Below are positions 21,114-31,635 of a stretch of 64,000 bases of DNA, one piece after another. Every line of letters begins with the position of its first letter. The stretch's first letter is position 1. Source of the DNA: Bartonella quintana. GTDB lineage: Bacteria > Pseudomonadota > Alphaproteobacteria > Rhizobiales > Rhizobiaceae. The DNA lies in NCBI RefSeq assembly GCF_009936175.1, contig NZ_AP019773.1:372001-436000 (forward strand), written 5' to 3'. The position numbers and the translations under genes are program-made. The notes below the pieces were generated by a model, which worked only from the letters and a program-made list of their open reading frames with translations, did not search any database and had not been told where the DNA came from.

Positions 21114-21124
21114 GGATTACAACG

Positions 21125-21619
21125 ATGACAGATACTTTTTGGGCTTTTGTTGGATTAGTTCTTTTTCTGGCTCTTTTGGCTTATTTCAAAGTTCCAGAAA
21201 TGATTGTGCGTCGTCTTGATGCACGGGCAAAGCGTATCAAGGATGAGCTTGATGAGGCTCTTCGTCTTCGTGAAGAAGCTCAGGAAGTTCTAGCCGAATA
21301 TCAGCGCAAACATGCGGAAGCAGAAAAGGATGCGCAAGAGATTATTGCTGCAGCTAAGCGTGAAGTTGAAGCTGTTGTCTCTGAAGCTCGTACAAAAGCA
21401 GAGGAGTATGTAAAAAATCGCAATAAACTAGCAGAGCAAAAAATTGCTCAAGCAGAAGCTGATGCGATACGCGTGGTTTCTTCGTCTGCTGTCGATTTGG
21501 CAGTTTCTGCTGCGCGTTTGCTTATCGAGCAGGAATTAGATTCTAAAAAAGCAAATGAGCTCATTAAGGAGTCTCTTGTTGAGGAATCTCTTACAAAAAT
21601 GAAGGCATACCTTAATTAA
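21125..21619 (+). CDS. atpF: ATP synthase Fo subunit b
   Basis: The second stator subunit: 164 residues, with an N-terminal helix (TFWAFVGLVLFLALLAYFKVP) then a coiled coil from about 28 to 140. I start at ATG 21125, behind GAGGATT. It closes the Fo operon. The F1 genes are elsewhere, as usual in Rhizobiales. Confidence 0.93.
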   Translation: MTDTFWAFVGLVLFLALLAYFKVPEMIVRRLDARAKRIKDELDEALRLREEAQEVLAEYQRKHAEAEKDAQEIIAAAKREVEAVVSEARTKAEEYVKNRNKLAEQKIAQAEADAIRVVSSSAVDLAVSAARLLIEQELDSKKANELIKESLVEESLTKMKAYLN

Positions 21620-22300
21620 GGGATATTGGGTGAGTTCAAAAGGTTTCTAGTCCTTTGGAAGGAGAGTTCTTTTTCGGGATTAGCGTGACTGGGCAGTAGT
21701 TTTCTGATTTTCATCTATCTCAATTTTTGTATTTAATGAATTCTATTCAGCTTTTTGCTCAATGATGATTAAAGTGTCATTTATGCTAAAAATTCTCTGA
21801 AATTGTCTCAAGCCTTACAGTGAAGCTATTTCATAAGTTTTTTGAAAACATTCAATGATAAAGGTGCTAAGCTAAGAAAAAGAAGAATTCTATCTTCATC
21901 ATTTTTCCAGTTGATAAAATGTTAGTTTTTTACACTTATAGCTCTTTAAGCCAGAAGAATGATTGCAGTATAGATCAAGAATTTCATAAAAGAAGACTTT
22001 TTATCAAATTGAGAAGATACGTCTGAATTGTTTGATTTTATTGAAGAATCATTCGATGAGGTAGTGTTCTTTATGAAGGTTTTGTTATAGTTATAAGATT
22101 TTTACTTGAACAAAAGCCAGGTAAGGTTTTCTAACTCTCATATGCATTCCAAAGACTTTCTTCAATAAGTTGTACATTCTTTACCAATCCCTGCACTTGA
22201 TGTAATATCCCTCGATGATAACATTCCTATTCTTTACAAATAGAATGTTATCACTGATCAGCTTGTGCTCTCAAATATTGCTCAGGTGCACAGAACCTAG
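21620..22300. other. Gene-free gap between convergent atpF and glyS
   Basis: About 680 bases without a credible ORF. rnhB, which follows atpF in several relatives, is not recognisable here. A hairpin at 22217-22252 is the only structure noted. Confidence 0.4.
22217..22252. repeat. Hairpin near the end of glyS
   Basis: GATAACATTC at 22217-22226 pairs with GAATGTTATC at 22243-22252, and the stem continues inward with TATT/AATA after a one-base bulge. It lies about 50 bp beyond the glyS stop. There is no U-tract on either strand, so it may stabilise an mRNA end and not terminate transcription by itself. Confidence 0.45.
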
Positions 22301-24523
22301 TTAGACTACAAGTTTCGAGAAGTCTGCAACTGCTTGTGTCGTGTTGTGGATACGTTTGAGAAGAGCGAGACGGTTAGTACGAATATTGGGGTTTTTATCG
22401 TTCACTAATACTTTTTCAAAAAATGTGTCGATAAATTTTCTCAATGGCGCTAGCGTATTGAGTGCGTGTGATAAATTTATTGCATTGATGTGGTCACGAA
22501 CCTTTTTTTCTGCTTCAACGATTGCTTGATAGAGCTGTTTTTCTTCTGTTTCACTAAAGAGTTCAGGGTTAATTTCATTCACTATTGTTGAACCTTTTTG
22601 GATTTCATTTTCAAGAATGTTTACAATACGTTTTACAGCAGTTAAAAAACTACCCCCATCACTTGTATTGATAAAGGCGATAAGTGCTTCGACACGACGC
22701 GCAACCAACAAAAAATCATCAGCATCTTTGTTTAAGACTGCTTCAAGAGCATCATAACGAACGCCTTCCTCTTTTAGATAGATTTTCAAACGTTCATGAA
22801 AAAAGAATAACAGATCTGATAAAATATATTCTGTTTTTTCCAGAACGAGATTCTGCGATTGCGTAGTTTTTGTTCGAGATGTTTCATCTTTGTTTTTTTG
22901 TTGTAGAAAAAGATTCGTTGCCAGATGAAACAGTGGCATAAGATTGATTTTCCAGTCACGCAAAAGCACAAGCCTAATAATTCCTAATGCTGCTCGTCTT
23001 AATGCATAGGGATCTTTTGAACCTGTTGGTTTTTCATTAATAAGCCAAAAACCGACAAGCATGTCAATTTTATCGGCCAGCGCTACTGCTATAGCAAGAG
23101 GTTCTTGCGGAATACGATCTTTTGGTCCTTGAGGTTTATAATGGTCTTCGATTGCTTCAGCTACGCGAGGGTCTTCTTCCTGAAGAAGGGCATATTTTCG
23201 TCCCATGAATCCTTGTAGTTCCGGAAATTCTCCAACGACTTCTGTTTGTAAATCAGCTTTTGCAAGTATTGCGGCACGTTTAGCTAGGAGAGGGTCTGCT
23301 TGCACCGAAGGTGCAATTTTTTGTGCTAAGGTGGCGATTCGCTCCACTCTTGCACCTTGTGTGCCTAATTTTTCATGGAAAGTCACATTCAAATGATCAA
23401 GGCGTGCTATTCTTTGATCGAGAGGTTTTTTTAAATCAAGAGCAAGTTTCTTAGCAGAGGACTGCAAGTATTTGATATCAGGCAAATCATGTTGGTCTGT
23501 TTGCCAAAAATAGAGCGCATCAGAAAGACGAGCACAGACAACTTTACTATTTCCCTTGGAAATTTCTTTACCTTCATCGTTTGCAAGAATATTAGAAACG
23601 AGAATAAAATTATGAGAAAGTTTGATCTTTTCGCCTTGTTTGCGGGTTACAAAACACTTTTGATTGGCCTGAATGGTCAAGCGAATAATTTCTGGAGGAA
23701 TATCAAGGAAAGATTTGTCAAAATTGCCCATAAGCACAACAGGCCACTCAACGAGTCCTGCAACTTCTTCTAAAAGGGCACTATCTTCAACCAGTTCTAA
23801 ACCATTTGCAAAACAAAGATTTTGCGCATCTGTCAAAATAATATTCTTTCGCCTTTCTGCATCCAGAATGACTTTATGGGCTTCAAGCTGAGTGATATAG
23901 TCATCAAAACGGCGAATTTGGAGAGGCTTTCCGTTACTTAAGAAGCGATGACCGTAGGTCAAATTATTGCTTTTGAGAGAACCAATGGTAAATGGAATGA
24001 CCCGCGTTTCACCAATTTCTGGTCCAAAGACGCAAAGAATGTTTTGTAAAGGTCGAATCCACTTCAGAGCTCCGCTTTTTGCTGAATCTTTTCCCCAACG
24101 CATAGATTTTGGCCATGGAAAATTGCGAATAATACCCGGTAAAATATCAGCAATAATCTCTTCTGCGCTCCGTCCTTTTTTGATGATTTTAGCGATATAA
24201 AAATCACCCTTTTTAGGATCATGCACAATGGGTGCTTCAGAAATATTATTCAATCCTGTTGTGCGTAAGAAGCCATCAATCACGTGCTGTGGTGACTTTG
24301 TACTGGGACCTCTGCGTTCTTCATGGGTATCTTTTGAACGTATAGAAAGACCGCGTACATCTAGTGTTAATCGACGAGGTGTCCAGTATTCACGAGCAGC
24401 TTTATAGGTTAAGCCCGCATTCACAAGTTGATCTATAACACATTTTTTGAGGTCTGCAGCAGCTTTTCGCTGCATGCGTGCAGGGATCTCTTCGCTGAAA
24501 AGTTCAAGAAGAAGATCAGACAT
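22301..24523 (-). CDS. glyS: Glycine-tRNA ligase, beta subunit
   Basis: The beta subunit of the alpha2-beta2 glycyl-tRNA synthetase, which handles tRNA recognition. At 740 residues it is somewhat longer than many. It starts with LLLELFSEEIPARMQ, the usual N terminus, and has the HD-like core and the C-terminal anticodon-binding DALR region. Its ATG overlaps the glyQ stop by one base (TAATG), so the two are translationally coupled. Confidence 0.95.
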   Translation of the reverse strand: MSDLLLELFSEEIPARMQRKAAADLKKCVIDQLVNAGLTYKAAREYWTPRRLTLDVRGLSIRSKDTHEERRGPSTKSPQHVIDGFLRTTGLNNISEAPIVHDPKKGDFYIAKIIKKGRSAEEIIADILPGIIRNFPWPKSMRWGKDSAKSGALKWIRPLQNILCVFGPEIGETRVIPFTIGSLKSNNLTYGHRFLSNGKPLQIRRFDDYITQLEAHKVILDAERRKNIILTDAQNLCFANGLELVEDSALLEEVAGLVEWPVVLMGNFDKSFLDIPPEIIRLTIQANQKCFVTRKQGEKIKLSHNFILVSNILANDEGKEISKGNSKVVCARLSDALYFWQTDQHDLPDIKYLQSSAKKLALDLKKPLDQRIARLDHLNVTFHEKLGTQGARVERIATLAQKIAPSVQADPLLAKRAAILAKADLQTEVVGEFPELQGFMGRKYALLQEEDPRVAEAIEDHYKPQGPKDRIPQEPLAIAVALADKIDMLVGFWLINEKPTGSKDPYALRRAALGIIRLVLLRDWKINLMPLFHLATNLFLQQKNKDETSRTKTTQSQNLVLEKTEYILSDLLFFFHERLKIYLKEEGVRYDALEAVLNKDADDFLLVARRVEALIAFINTSDGGSFLTAVKRIVNILENEIQKGSTIVNEINPELFSETEEKQLYQAIVEAEKKVRDHINAINLSHALNTLAPLRKFIDTFFEKVLVNDKNPNIRTNRLALLKRIHNTTQAVADFSKLVV

Positions 24524-25467
24524 TAGGATTCTCCGTTTTTGTGGATTTGAGCAGCTTTAGTGCGTAAAAAGGCTTCTCCACATTGGCGTGCAAGATCACG
24601 AACGCGAAAAATATAACTTTGTCGTTCAGTTACAGAAATAACGCCACGTGCTTGCAAAAGATTAAAGATATGACTAGCTTTAATACACTGGTCATAAGCT
24701 GGAAAAACACACAGATGTAAGCCATTCTCTGTATTTGGTTTTCCAGCTTTAAGGATTGCGATGCATTCGCATTCTGCATCGATAAAATGCTGATGTAGCA
24801 GTTTTGTATCAGCAAATTCGAAGTTATAGTATGAATATTCCTGTTCTGTTTGTAAAAAAATATCTCTATAACTTATTTGGTTTTCTCCATCTGAACTGTT
24901 AAAGTTAAGATTATAGATATTATCGACACCCTGGATATACATTGCCAGACGTTCCAGTCCATAGGTTAATTCTCCTGAGACCGGCGCGCATTCGATGCCG
25001 CAAACTTGTTGAAAATAAGTAAATTGAGAAATTTCCATCCCATCGCACCAGCACTCCCATCCAAGTCCCCAAGCACCGAGTGTTGGGCTTTCCCAATCAT
25101 CTTCAACAAAGCGAACATCATGCAGTTTTGTATCAAGACCGATAGCCTGTAGCGATTTGATATAAAGCTCTTGTAAATTGGGAGGAGAGGGTTTGAGAAG
25201 CACTTGAAATTGATAATAGTGCTGTAAACGATTGGGATTTTTACCATATCGGCCATCTGTTGGGCGTCGACAAGGTTGGACATAAGCGACTTTCCAAGGC
25301 CGTGGTCCCAGTGAGCGTAGTGTTGTGGCCGGATGAAAGGTTCCAGCTCCGACTTCCATGTCGTAAGGTTGTAGAATTGCGCATCCATAATGGGCCCAGT
25401 AATTTTGCAAAGTGAAGATAAGTCCTTGAAAAGAACGTGTGGGATTGAGATATTCAGACAATTTCAC
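24523..25467 (-). CDS. glyQ: Glycine-tRNA ligase, alpha subunit
   Basis: The catalytic alpha subunit. It has 314 residues from GTG 25467, with [36 protein letters not shown] near the N terminus and [17 protein letters not shown] in the middle, both hallmarks of class IIc GlyQ. glyS follows with a 1-bp overlap. An S49 peptidase gene often found between or near these genes in relatives is located at 29.6 kb here. Confidence 0.96.
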   Translation of the reverse strand: MKLSEYLNPTRSFQGLIFTLQNYWAHYGCAILQPYDMEVGAGTFHPATTLRSLGPRPWKVAYVQPCRRPTDGRYGKNPNRLQHYYQFQVLLKPSPPNLQELYIKSLQAIGLDTKLHDVRFVEDDWESPTLGAWGLGWECWCDGMEISQFTYFQQVCGIECAPVSGELTYGLERLAMYIQGVDNIYNLNFNSSDGENQISYRDIFLQTEQEYSYYNFEFADTKLLHQHFIDAECECIAILKAGKPNTENGLHLCVFPAYDQCIKASHIFNLLQARGVISVTERQSYIFRVRDLARQCGEAFLRTKAAQIHKNGES

Positions 25468-25569
25468 GCTTTATACTCTTTTAATGTTTAACCAACAGAC
25501 AGTAGCCAAAGAAATTTCAGCCTTCATTACTGTCTATTGTTTCATATGGTTATGGTCAAGCATCGTTGT

Positions 25570-27264
25570 TTATTGCAAACCAAATTTCAGCTTTTCTTGG
25601 ATTTTTTTTAAATTTTTGGGTTCCCCATCGACTGCATGATTCCATTGAAATATTGCTTCACGTTTGCGTCCAACTTGCCAATAGGCATCACCTAAATGAT
25701 CGTTCAATGTTGGATCTTCAGGTTGCAACTTGACAGCATTCTCCAATATTTGAACAGCTTGGTTATATTGTTTAAGCTTGTAATAGGCCCATCCTAGAGA
25801 ATCAAGGATATGGCTATTTTTGGGTTGTAAGGCAGAAGCTTTTTGCAGCATATGGAGTGATTCTTCAAGTTTTTGATCACGCTCAATAAGTGAATAGCCA
25901 AGATAATTAAGGACTTGCGGTTGGTCGGGGAAAAATTCAAGTGCTTTTCGCAGGTCAATTTCTGCTTTTGACCATTGTTGCAAACGTTCGAAAGCGATAC
26001 CGCGTTGATAAAAGAGCTTCCAATCATCTCGTTGAAACTTTGTTATCTGTGCAATAGCACGATCCAGAATTTTAATAGCTTCGACAAATTTATTGTCTTG
26101 CATATAAAAAGCAGCAAGTGTTATCAAAATGTGGCGATCATTGGGAGATTTTTTCTTTAATGATGTTAGCAATTTTATCGCTTCATTCTGATTATTGTTA
26201 TTTGCAAGAATGAATGCAAGCCTTAGTTGTCCATCTTTATAATAAGGGGAACTGGATGGTAAAGAGCGGTAGAGCTTAATTGCTTGATTAGGGTCATTCA
26301 GTTTGGCAGAAATATTTGCCAATTGAAACATTGTTGCGTCATTTTCAGGGTACAATGCTAAAGATAATTGGTTGAAAATATGTGCAATGTGTCCTGAGGT
26401 TTTGTGGTTGAGAGCTGTTCCAAAGTTATATAATACTTCGCCAGCTCCTTGTTGAGGTGTTTTAACGAGCCTTTCTAAGGAAGCACCTTTTTCAATTTTT
26501 TCTCGAATGTTCTTCAGTATTTTTCGGTCTGACAGTATTTGTTCGCCGTGCTTGAGGGTCTGAATAGCTTGATTGCGCATCTTATGCCGCAATTGGAATG
26601 AGGCATAGGCTATGATAATACGTTCATAGGTATTAGGGCTTATAAGAATACTCTGTTGGTTATTGAGCACTTGAGTGAAATATTTTTTTGCAGCTTGCTT
26701 ACGTTCTGCTAGGTCGCACATGAGTGCAAGATGATAAAGTCTAAAAAGATTATACCAAGCAGGTCCTTGGATCTTTTCAAGATCAGCAATTGCTTGAGAT
26801 TGATGCCCAGATCCGAATGTAGCCCAAGCATTAATTAATTCAGGTATTGGATTATTGGATGCAGGAGGTTCTTTTAATTGTAAAAGAATCTTGGCATTCC
26901 TATAGTTTTTGTTGATGAGATTTTTGACCGACAACGTTAAAGAAACAAAGGGATTCATGATACCTTGCTCTTTTAGTTTTTGGGCTTGCTGAACAGCTTC
27001 TTTAAAAGCACCCGAAGAGAGCATCAATTCTAGCATCTCTACCTGTGTTTCAATGTTATCAGGTTTATAAGCGAGAGCCTTTTTAAAATAATTGATGGCG
27101 AGATCTGTTTTGTTTTCGTGATTTGCAACTTTCCCGGCCAGATAGGCACCTGTAAATGAGCTTGTATTGATAGCGGCATTAATTTTGCTATAGGTGGGGG
27201 ATGGCGTCAGCATAATACCCGCGATAAAGAGAATAAAAAAGCGGGATATTGTTGCACTGCGCAT
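25570..27264 (-). CDS. Secreted tetratricopeptide repeat protein
   Basis: A 564-residue protein from ATG 27264 (MRSATISRFFILFIAG), behind AAGAAGGA; the longer frame begins at a TTG. A signal peptide of about 25 residues is followed by many TPR units, for example GAYLAGKVANHENKTDLAINYFKKAL, QPQVLNYLGYSLIERDQKLEESLHMLQKA and SHILDSLGWAYYKLKQYNQAVQILENA. TPR proteins of this shape in Rhizobiales are periplasmic or outer-membrane scaffolds; no partner can be named. It follows the polyprenyl diphosphate synthase by about 90 bp. Confidence 0.82.
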   Translation of the reverse strand: MRSATISRFFILFIAGIMLTPSPTYSKINAAINTSSFTGAYLAGKVANHENKTDLAINYFKKALAYKPDNIETQVEMLELMLSSGAFKEAVQQAQKLKEQGIMNPFVSLTLSVKNLINKNYRNAKILLQLKEPPASNNPIPELINAWATFGSGHQSQAIADLEKIQGPAWYNLFRLYHLALMCDLAERKQAAKKYFTQVLNNQQSILISPNTYERIIIAYASFQLRHKMRNQAIQTLKHGEQILSDRKILKNIREKIEKGASLERLVKTPQQGAGEVLYNFGTALNHKTSGHIAHIFNQLSLALYPENDATMFQLANISAKLNDPNQAIKLYRSLPSSSPYYKDGQLRLAFILANNNNQNEAIKLLTSLKKKSPNDRHILITLAAFYMQDNKFVEAIKILDRAIAQITKFQRDDWKLFYQRGIAFERLQQWSKAEIDLRKALEFFPDQPQVLNYLGYSLIERDQKLEESLHMLQKASALQPKNSHILDSLGWAYYKLKQYNQAVQILENAVKLQPEDPTLNDHLGDAYWQVGRKREAIFQWNHAVDGEPKNLKKIQEKLKFGLQ

Positions 27265-27357
27265 AGAGCTAATCCTTCTTAAGAAAATCAATCAATTGTC
27301 CAGTTTATAAATCATATCCGGTTATTTTGTAAAAAATATTGTGATTCTTGCAAATCA

Positions 27358-28428
27358 TCAGTTTACACGGGCAATACAAAAGTCAACAGTTTCGATCAAA
27401 GCACTGTGAGCGGGGCTTTCGTTCATTGACGCAAGAGCATTGGTTGCACGTTTTCCATAGGCACGCGCTTGCTCTATTGTATCTGTGAGGCTATCATATT
27501 TTTCTATTAAGTGTTGTGCATGTGCGAAGGTTTCATCATTGTTATTGCAATTTTCAAGCGCCTGTTTCCAGAATGCTTTTTCTGCCGTATTGCCCCGAGC
27601 ATATGCAAGGATAACAGGCATCGTAATTTTTCCTTCTCGAAAATCATCACCGATATTTTTTCCCAGATGTTTAGCAGTCCCACCATAGTCAAGTACATCG
27701 TCAATTAATTGGAAAGCTAACCCTAGCAATGTTCCATATTCGCGCAATGCAAAACGTTCTTCATATTTATAACCAGCAATAATTGGTCCAACTTCAGCGG
27801 CAGCTGAAAAAAGTGCAGCCGTTTTCGCGTTGATGATTTTGAGATAATCTGAAGTACTAGTTTCTATATTTTTTGCGGCAGAAAGTTGCATAACTTCTCC
27901 CTCAGCAATAATTGCTGCAGCGTTTGCTAAGACAGAGAGTGCTTCTATAGAACCAACATCGACCATCAGTTTAAAAGCTTGTCCTAACAGGAAATCACCA
28001 ACAAGGATACTTGCTTGATTTCCCCAAATCATTCGTGCAGTAGATTTCCCGCGTCGTAAATTGCTCTCATCGATTACATCATCATGTAACAAGGTTGCCG
28101 TATGCATAAATTCAACTGCTGTTGCGAGTTTTATATGTCCATCATTTTGATAATCAAACATATGAGCGGAAGCCAGTGTAATCATTGGGCGCAATCGTTT
28201 TCCACCTGACGAAATAAGATGGTTGGAAATTTCAGGGATCATTTCAATATCTGATTTTGCCATAGAGAGGATGAATTTGTTTACACGTTCCATATCGTCT
28301 TTGGTAAGATTAATGAGGGATTGGAGAGAAATTTGATTGTTTGTTATCTGATCTAATTTTGTAGCAGCACGCAATGTGTTTACTCCTAGAGTATTGCAAT
28401 GAACATATATGAATTCTATTTTGTCCAT
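27358..28428 (-). CDS. ispB: Polyprenyl diphosphate synthase (ubiquinone side chain)
   Basis: A trans-isoprenyl diphosphate synthase that adds isopentenyl units to make the octa- to decaprenyl tail of ubiquinone. The two aspartate-rich motifs are LLHDDVIDESNLRRG and QLIDDVLDYGG, and SSGGKRLRPM is the early IPP-site motif. The frame gives 356 residues. A TTG at 28374 behind AGGAG would give 338, closer to the family, so the true start is uncertain. The exact chain length cannot be read here; Rhizobiales usually make Q10. Confidence 0.88.
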   Translation of the reverse strand: MDKIEFIYVHCNTLGVNTLRAATKLDQITNNQISLQSLINLTKDDMERVNKFILSMAKSDIEMIPEISNHLISSGGKRLRPMITLASAHMFDYQNDGHIKLATAVEFMHTATLLHDDVIDESNLRRGKSTARMIWGNQASILVGDFLLGQAFKLMVDVGSIEALSVLANAAAIIAEGEVMQLSAAKNIETSTSDYLKIINAKTAALFSAAAEVGPIIAGYKYEERFALREYGTLLGLAFQLIDDVLDYGGTAKHLGKNIGDDFREGKITMPVILAYARGNTAEKAFWKQALENCNNNDETFAHAQHLIEKYDSLTDTIEQARAYGKRATNALASMNESPAHSALIETVDFCIARVN

Positions 28429-28629
28429 AGCATAAAGATGGTTTTGTTTTGACTCAAGCTTTGATACCGCATTTGAAATTCAAATCTTGAATAATATTTG
28501 CAAGGAATGTCCTTTGTGCTTGGAGAATATCATTGTTATGAAGTCATGGGAAAATTTGAAATATTTTTGTTTGAACAACAATTGATAGGGAGGGCGAGTG
28601 AATTATGAGGATGAATATTGGGTTTTCAA

Positions 28630-29421
28630 ATGAATAAAACAAGGAATCATAGCGATGAAACAATTGATGCGTTTCATCGTGGGAAGTTTTATTTGGTTCA
28701 GCCACGTTTACGTGGTCATCGTTCTGGCATGGACGCTATGTTATTAGCTGGTTTAGTTCCCAATAATTTTAAGGGTAAGGTTGTTGATTTGGGTGCTGGT
28801 GCTGGTGCTGCAGGATTGGCGGTTGCCTCACGTTGTTTGGAGGTTCATGTTACATTGGTTGAGCGATCGGCTTTTATGGCATCTTACGCTCAAAAAACGC
28901 TTATGCTAAAACAAAATGAGAAACTTGCGAAGCGAGTTTGCTTGGTAGAAGCAGACGTTACATGCAAAGGGAGAGCCCGTTTAGAAGCAGGATTAGCGGA
29001 TCATGCTTTTGATTTTGCAATTATGAATCCGCCTTTTAATAATCCTGCGGATCGCAAAACACCTGATGAGCAGAAGTTTGAGGCACATGTTATGCCTGAA
29101 GCAATGTTTGATGATTGGTTGCGGAGCACAGCAGCAATTGTTAAGCCGGGTGGATATTTGGGGTTAATCGCACGTCCACAATCATTGAATGATATATTAC
29201 ATGCTTTGAAAGGGCGCTTTGGTAATATCTGTATAATTCCTCTTCACGCGCGCGTTGCAACAGCCGCAATTCGTATTTTATTTTATGCAAAACGAGGAAG
29301 TAAAGCAGCTTTATCTCTCTTGCCGCCACTAGTTATGCATGAGGACAATGGTCATGCTTTTTCACCGCGGATGGATGCAATTAATAATGGGCATATAAGT
29401 TTGTGGGAACTTTTAAAATGA
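28630..29421 (+). CDS. tRNA1(Val) (adenine(37)-N6)-methyltransferase-like protein
   Basis: A class I N6-adenine methyltransferase of 263 residues. VVDLGAGAGAAGLAVASR is SAM motif I, and AIMNPPFNNP is the NPPF motif of amino-methylating enzymes. It resembles TrmN6 (YfiC), which modifies A37 of tRNA-Val; the exact substrate is inferred. It diverges from the polyprenyl synthase gene. In relatives this pair is often linked in the same way. Confidence 0.8.
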   Translation: MNKTRNHSDETIDAFHRGKFYLVQPRLRGHRSGMDAMLLAGLVPNNFKGKVVDLGAGAGAAGLAVASRCLEVHVTLVERSAFMASYAQKTLMLKQNEKLAKRVCLVEADVTCKGRARLEAGLADHAFDFAIMNPPFNNPADRKTPDEQKFEAHVMPEAMFDDWLRSTAAIVKPGGYLGLIARPQSLNDILHALKGRFGNICIIPLHARVATAAIRILFYAKRGSKAALSLLPPLVMHEDNGHAFSPRMDAINNGHISLWELLK

Positions 29422-29618
29422 TATCTTGTGTTTTCCAGTTTATCATTTAAATTCGAGCTAAACTTTGAATTGTTTTGAAGGGGATTTTAAGTTTGGGTGA
29501 AATTGGGTTTGGGTCTATAATTTTAGTTTATTTAGGCACTTTTTTTTACAGTTATGCTCTTCCTATTTTATGCCCTTGCTTATTTGGCAGTTTACTAAAT
29601 TTATAAGGAAGTTTCATT

Positions 29619-30470
29619 TTGATTGACGCTATAAAGAATTTTGTTTCGTGCTGTTTTCATTCCAGTAAATTTGAAATTCCTGTAGTACGCCTTCATGGAG
29701 CGATTATGGATTCAAATTCAATGTTAGCACGTACACTTTCGTTAGGCAGGTGTGCAAGTCTTTTAGACAAGGCTTTTGCTTACAAAAAAGCGCCGGCTGT
29801 TGCACTTATTATTAATTCTCCTGGTGGTTCGCCGGTACAATCACGTTTGCTCTTCAAGCGTATTCGTGATTTGGCAGAGGAGAAAAATAAAAAGGTTTTT
29901 GTATTTATTGAAGATATAGCAGCATCAGGTGGCTATATGATTGCCTGTGCTGGGGATGAAATTTTTGCTGATCCTTCTTCGATTATTGGTTCCATTGGGG
30001 TTGTTTCAGCTTCTTTTGGTTTTCCTGAGTTTTTGAAGAAAATTGGTATTGAGCGTCGTGTATACACAGCAGGAAAAAACAAGGTTACATTGGATCCATT
30101 TCAACCAGAAAAGAAAGCAGATATTGAACATTTGAAATCTTTGCAACTCGAAGTTCACCAAACTTTTATCGATTTGGTTAAGGAGCGGCGTGCAACGAAG
30201 TTATCAAATGATTCGGATCTTTTTACAGGAATGTTTTGGAGTGGAAGGAAAAGCGTTGAACTTGGGCTGATTGATGGATTGAATGATATACGCTCTGTTA
30301 TTAAGGAGCGGTTCGGTTCTGGTACAAAACTTCGATTAATCACTCCTCCGAAAAGCCTTTTAGGTCCTAAAACTCCTTCAGGCGTTACTGCTAATGCGGT
30401 TTATACAGCAGTTGATAGCGCGTTGATAGCAGCACAAGAACGGACGCTTTGGCAACGTTATGGTTTGTGA
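29619..30470 (+). CDS. S49 family serine peptidase (SppA/SohB type)
   Basis: A 283-residue S49 peptidase, starting at TTG 29619 behind AAGGAAG. IINSPGGSPVQS forms the oxyanion region. EDIAASGGYMIACAGDEIFADPSSIIGSIGV holds the nucleophile serine (in ASGGY). GKNKVTLDPFQPE carries the likely lysine base. There is no clear N-terminal membrane anchor, unlike E. coli SppA, so it may be cytosolic or loosely attached. Family members cleave leftover signal peptides or misfolded membrane proteins. The 59-residue ORF and ispE follow. Confidence 0.88.
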   Translation: MIDAIKNFVSCCFHSSKFEIPVVRLHGAIMDSNSMLARTLSLGRCASLLDKAFAYKKAPAVALIINSPGGSPVQSRLLFKRIRDLAEEKNKKVFVFIEDIAASGGYMIACAGDEIFADPSSIIGSIGVVSASFGFPEFLKKIGIERRVYTAGKNKVTLDPFQPEKKADIEHLKSLQLEVHQTFIDLVKERRATKLSNDSDLFTGMFWSGRKSVELGLIDGLNDIRSVIKERFGSGTKLRLITPPKSLLGPKTPSGVTANAVYTAVDSALIAAQERTLWQRYGL

Positions 30471-30550
30471 TGAAAATAGTAGTTTAATATGTGCTGAGTG
30501 TAGTTGATGCTTTTGCCTAAAAATAATTTTTAGAAGGAGAGAGATTTGAA

Positions 30551-30730
30551 ATGATACGAATGATGGCATCGAGTTTGATTTGTATCATAGCTCTTTATAT
30601 TTATTGTTTGTTCAGAAACCAATTACAGCGGAGGGGGCATCATATTTACCGTGCCCAATCTAAACCACAGGTTGGTAGAAGGGGAACGTTGGTAAAGGAT
30701 TCTCGCACTGGTGAATATTACGTCAGATGA
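30551..30730 (+). CDS. Small membrane protein overlapping ispE (59 aa)
   Basis: The ORF begins [18 protein letters not shown], with AAGGAGAGAG about 8 bases upstream. One hydrophobic segment (residues 4-20) is followed by a basic stretch. It ends [15 protein letters not shown], similar to small Rhizobiales proteins with a TLVKDPxTGEY ending (from memory, not searched). Its TGA overlaps the ispE ATG in an ATGA junction (30727-30730), which points to translational coupling. Function unknown. Confidence 0.72.
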   Translation: MIRMMASSLICIIALYIYCLFRNQLQRRGHHIYRAQSKPQVGRRGTLVKDSRTGEYYVR

Positions 30731-31635
30731 TGTCGGATGTAAAAGTTTCATTCAAAGGGCATTCTTATGTATTTACACCTATTAAGTTGAACTTAACCTT
30801 GCACGTTGTAGGGCAGCGCACGGATGGTTATCATTTAATAGAAAGTTTGGTTTATTTTAGTCTCAGCGGTGATTGTTTGAGCTATATGCCTTGTAAGAGT
30901 AATCACTTTATTTTAACAGGGCCTTTTGCCGATGAGCTTGTTTCTGATACAGGTAATTTGGTTGTTCGTGCACATGACTTTATGTGTAAGGCCTTTCCTA
31001 AGTGTGCCAAACCTGCTTTTTTTCGACTTGTTAAACTATTGCCGGTTGCTTCGGGGATTGGTGGTGGTTCGGGCAATGCTGCTGGTGTTTTGAGTCTATT
31101 GCGTCAGCAGTGGGGTCTTGATTGCTCTTGTGAAAAATTGGCGGAAATGAGCTTAGTGCTTGGTGCTGATGTGCCGATGTGTCTTTTTGCATTGGAGTAT
31201 CAGCAGCCACTTTTTGTTAGAGGAATTGGGCAAGATATAACACAGTTAAAAGAGGCTTGTTCTCTTGCAATGGTTTTGGTTAATCATGGACAACAGATTG
31301 CGACGAAAGCTGTTTTTAAGGCTTTGGAGAAGCGCGATCATCCACCCGTAAAGATTGATCTAGAATCTCTCAAGACGGTTGATTCATTGGTTGAAGCTTT
31401 ACAAGAAACACGTAACGATCTTTTTATTCCCGCATTAAAAATTGCACCTCAATTGTCTGAAGTTTTATATGCCTTAGATGAGAGTGGAGCTCTCTTTTCT
31501 CGTATGTCCGGGACTGGTGCAACTTGTTTTGGTATTTTTAAAGATAAAGAAGCAGCGCAGCAGGCTGCTCTTTTTATCAAATTGATGCATCCAGATTGGT
31601 TTGTTAAACCTATCATAACTTTAGGAATGCTTTAG
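30727..31635 (+). CDS. ispE: 4-(cytidine 5'-diphospho)-2-C-methyl-D-erythritol kinase
   Basis: A GHMP kinase of the non-mevalonate isoprenoid pathway that phosphorylates CDP-methylerythritol. It has 302 residues. [17 protein letters not shown] near the N terminus and the ATP loop [15 protein letters not shown] are diagnostic. [12 protein letters not shown] lies near the C terminus. Two ATGs in tandem (30727 and 30730) both fit. Its last codons also form the left end of the 879-bp repeat, so the repeat boundary lies inside this gene. Confidence 0.95.
   Translation: MMSDVKVSFKGHSYVFTPIKLNLTLHVVGQRTDGYHLIESLVYFSLSGDCLSYMPCKSNHFILTGPFADELVSDTGNLVVRAHDFMCKAFPKCAKPAFFRLVKLLPVASGIGGGSGNAAGVLSLLRQQWGLDCSCEKLAEMSLVLGADVPMCLFALEYQQPLFVRGIGQDITQLKEACSLAMVLVNHGQQIATKAVFKALEKRDHPPVKIDLESLKTVDSLVEALQETRNDLFIPALKIAPQLSEVLYALDESGALFSRMSGTGATCFGIFKDKEAAQQAALFIKLMHPDWFVKPIITLGML

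Noticed and set aside
22684..23891. Several plus-strand ORFs opposite glyS
   Set aside because: They are antisense frames of a fully conserved synthetase gene.
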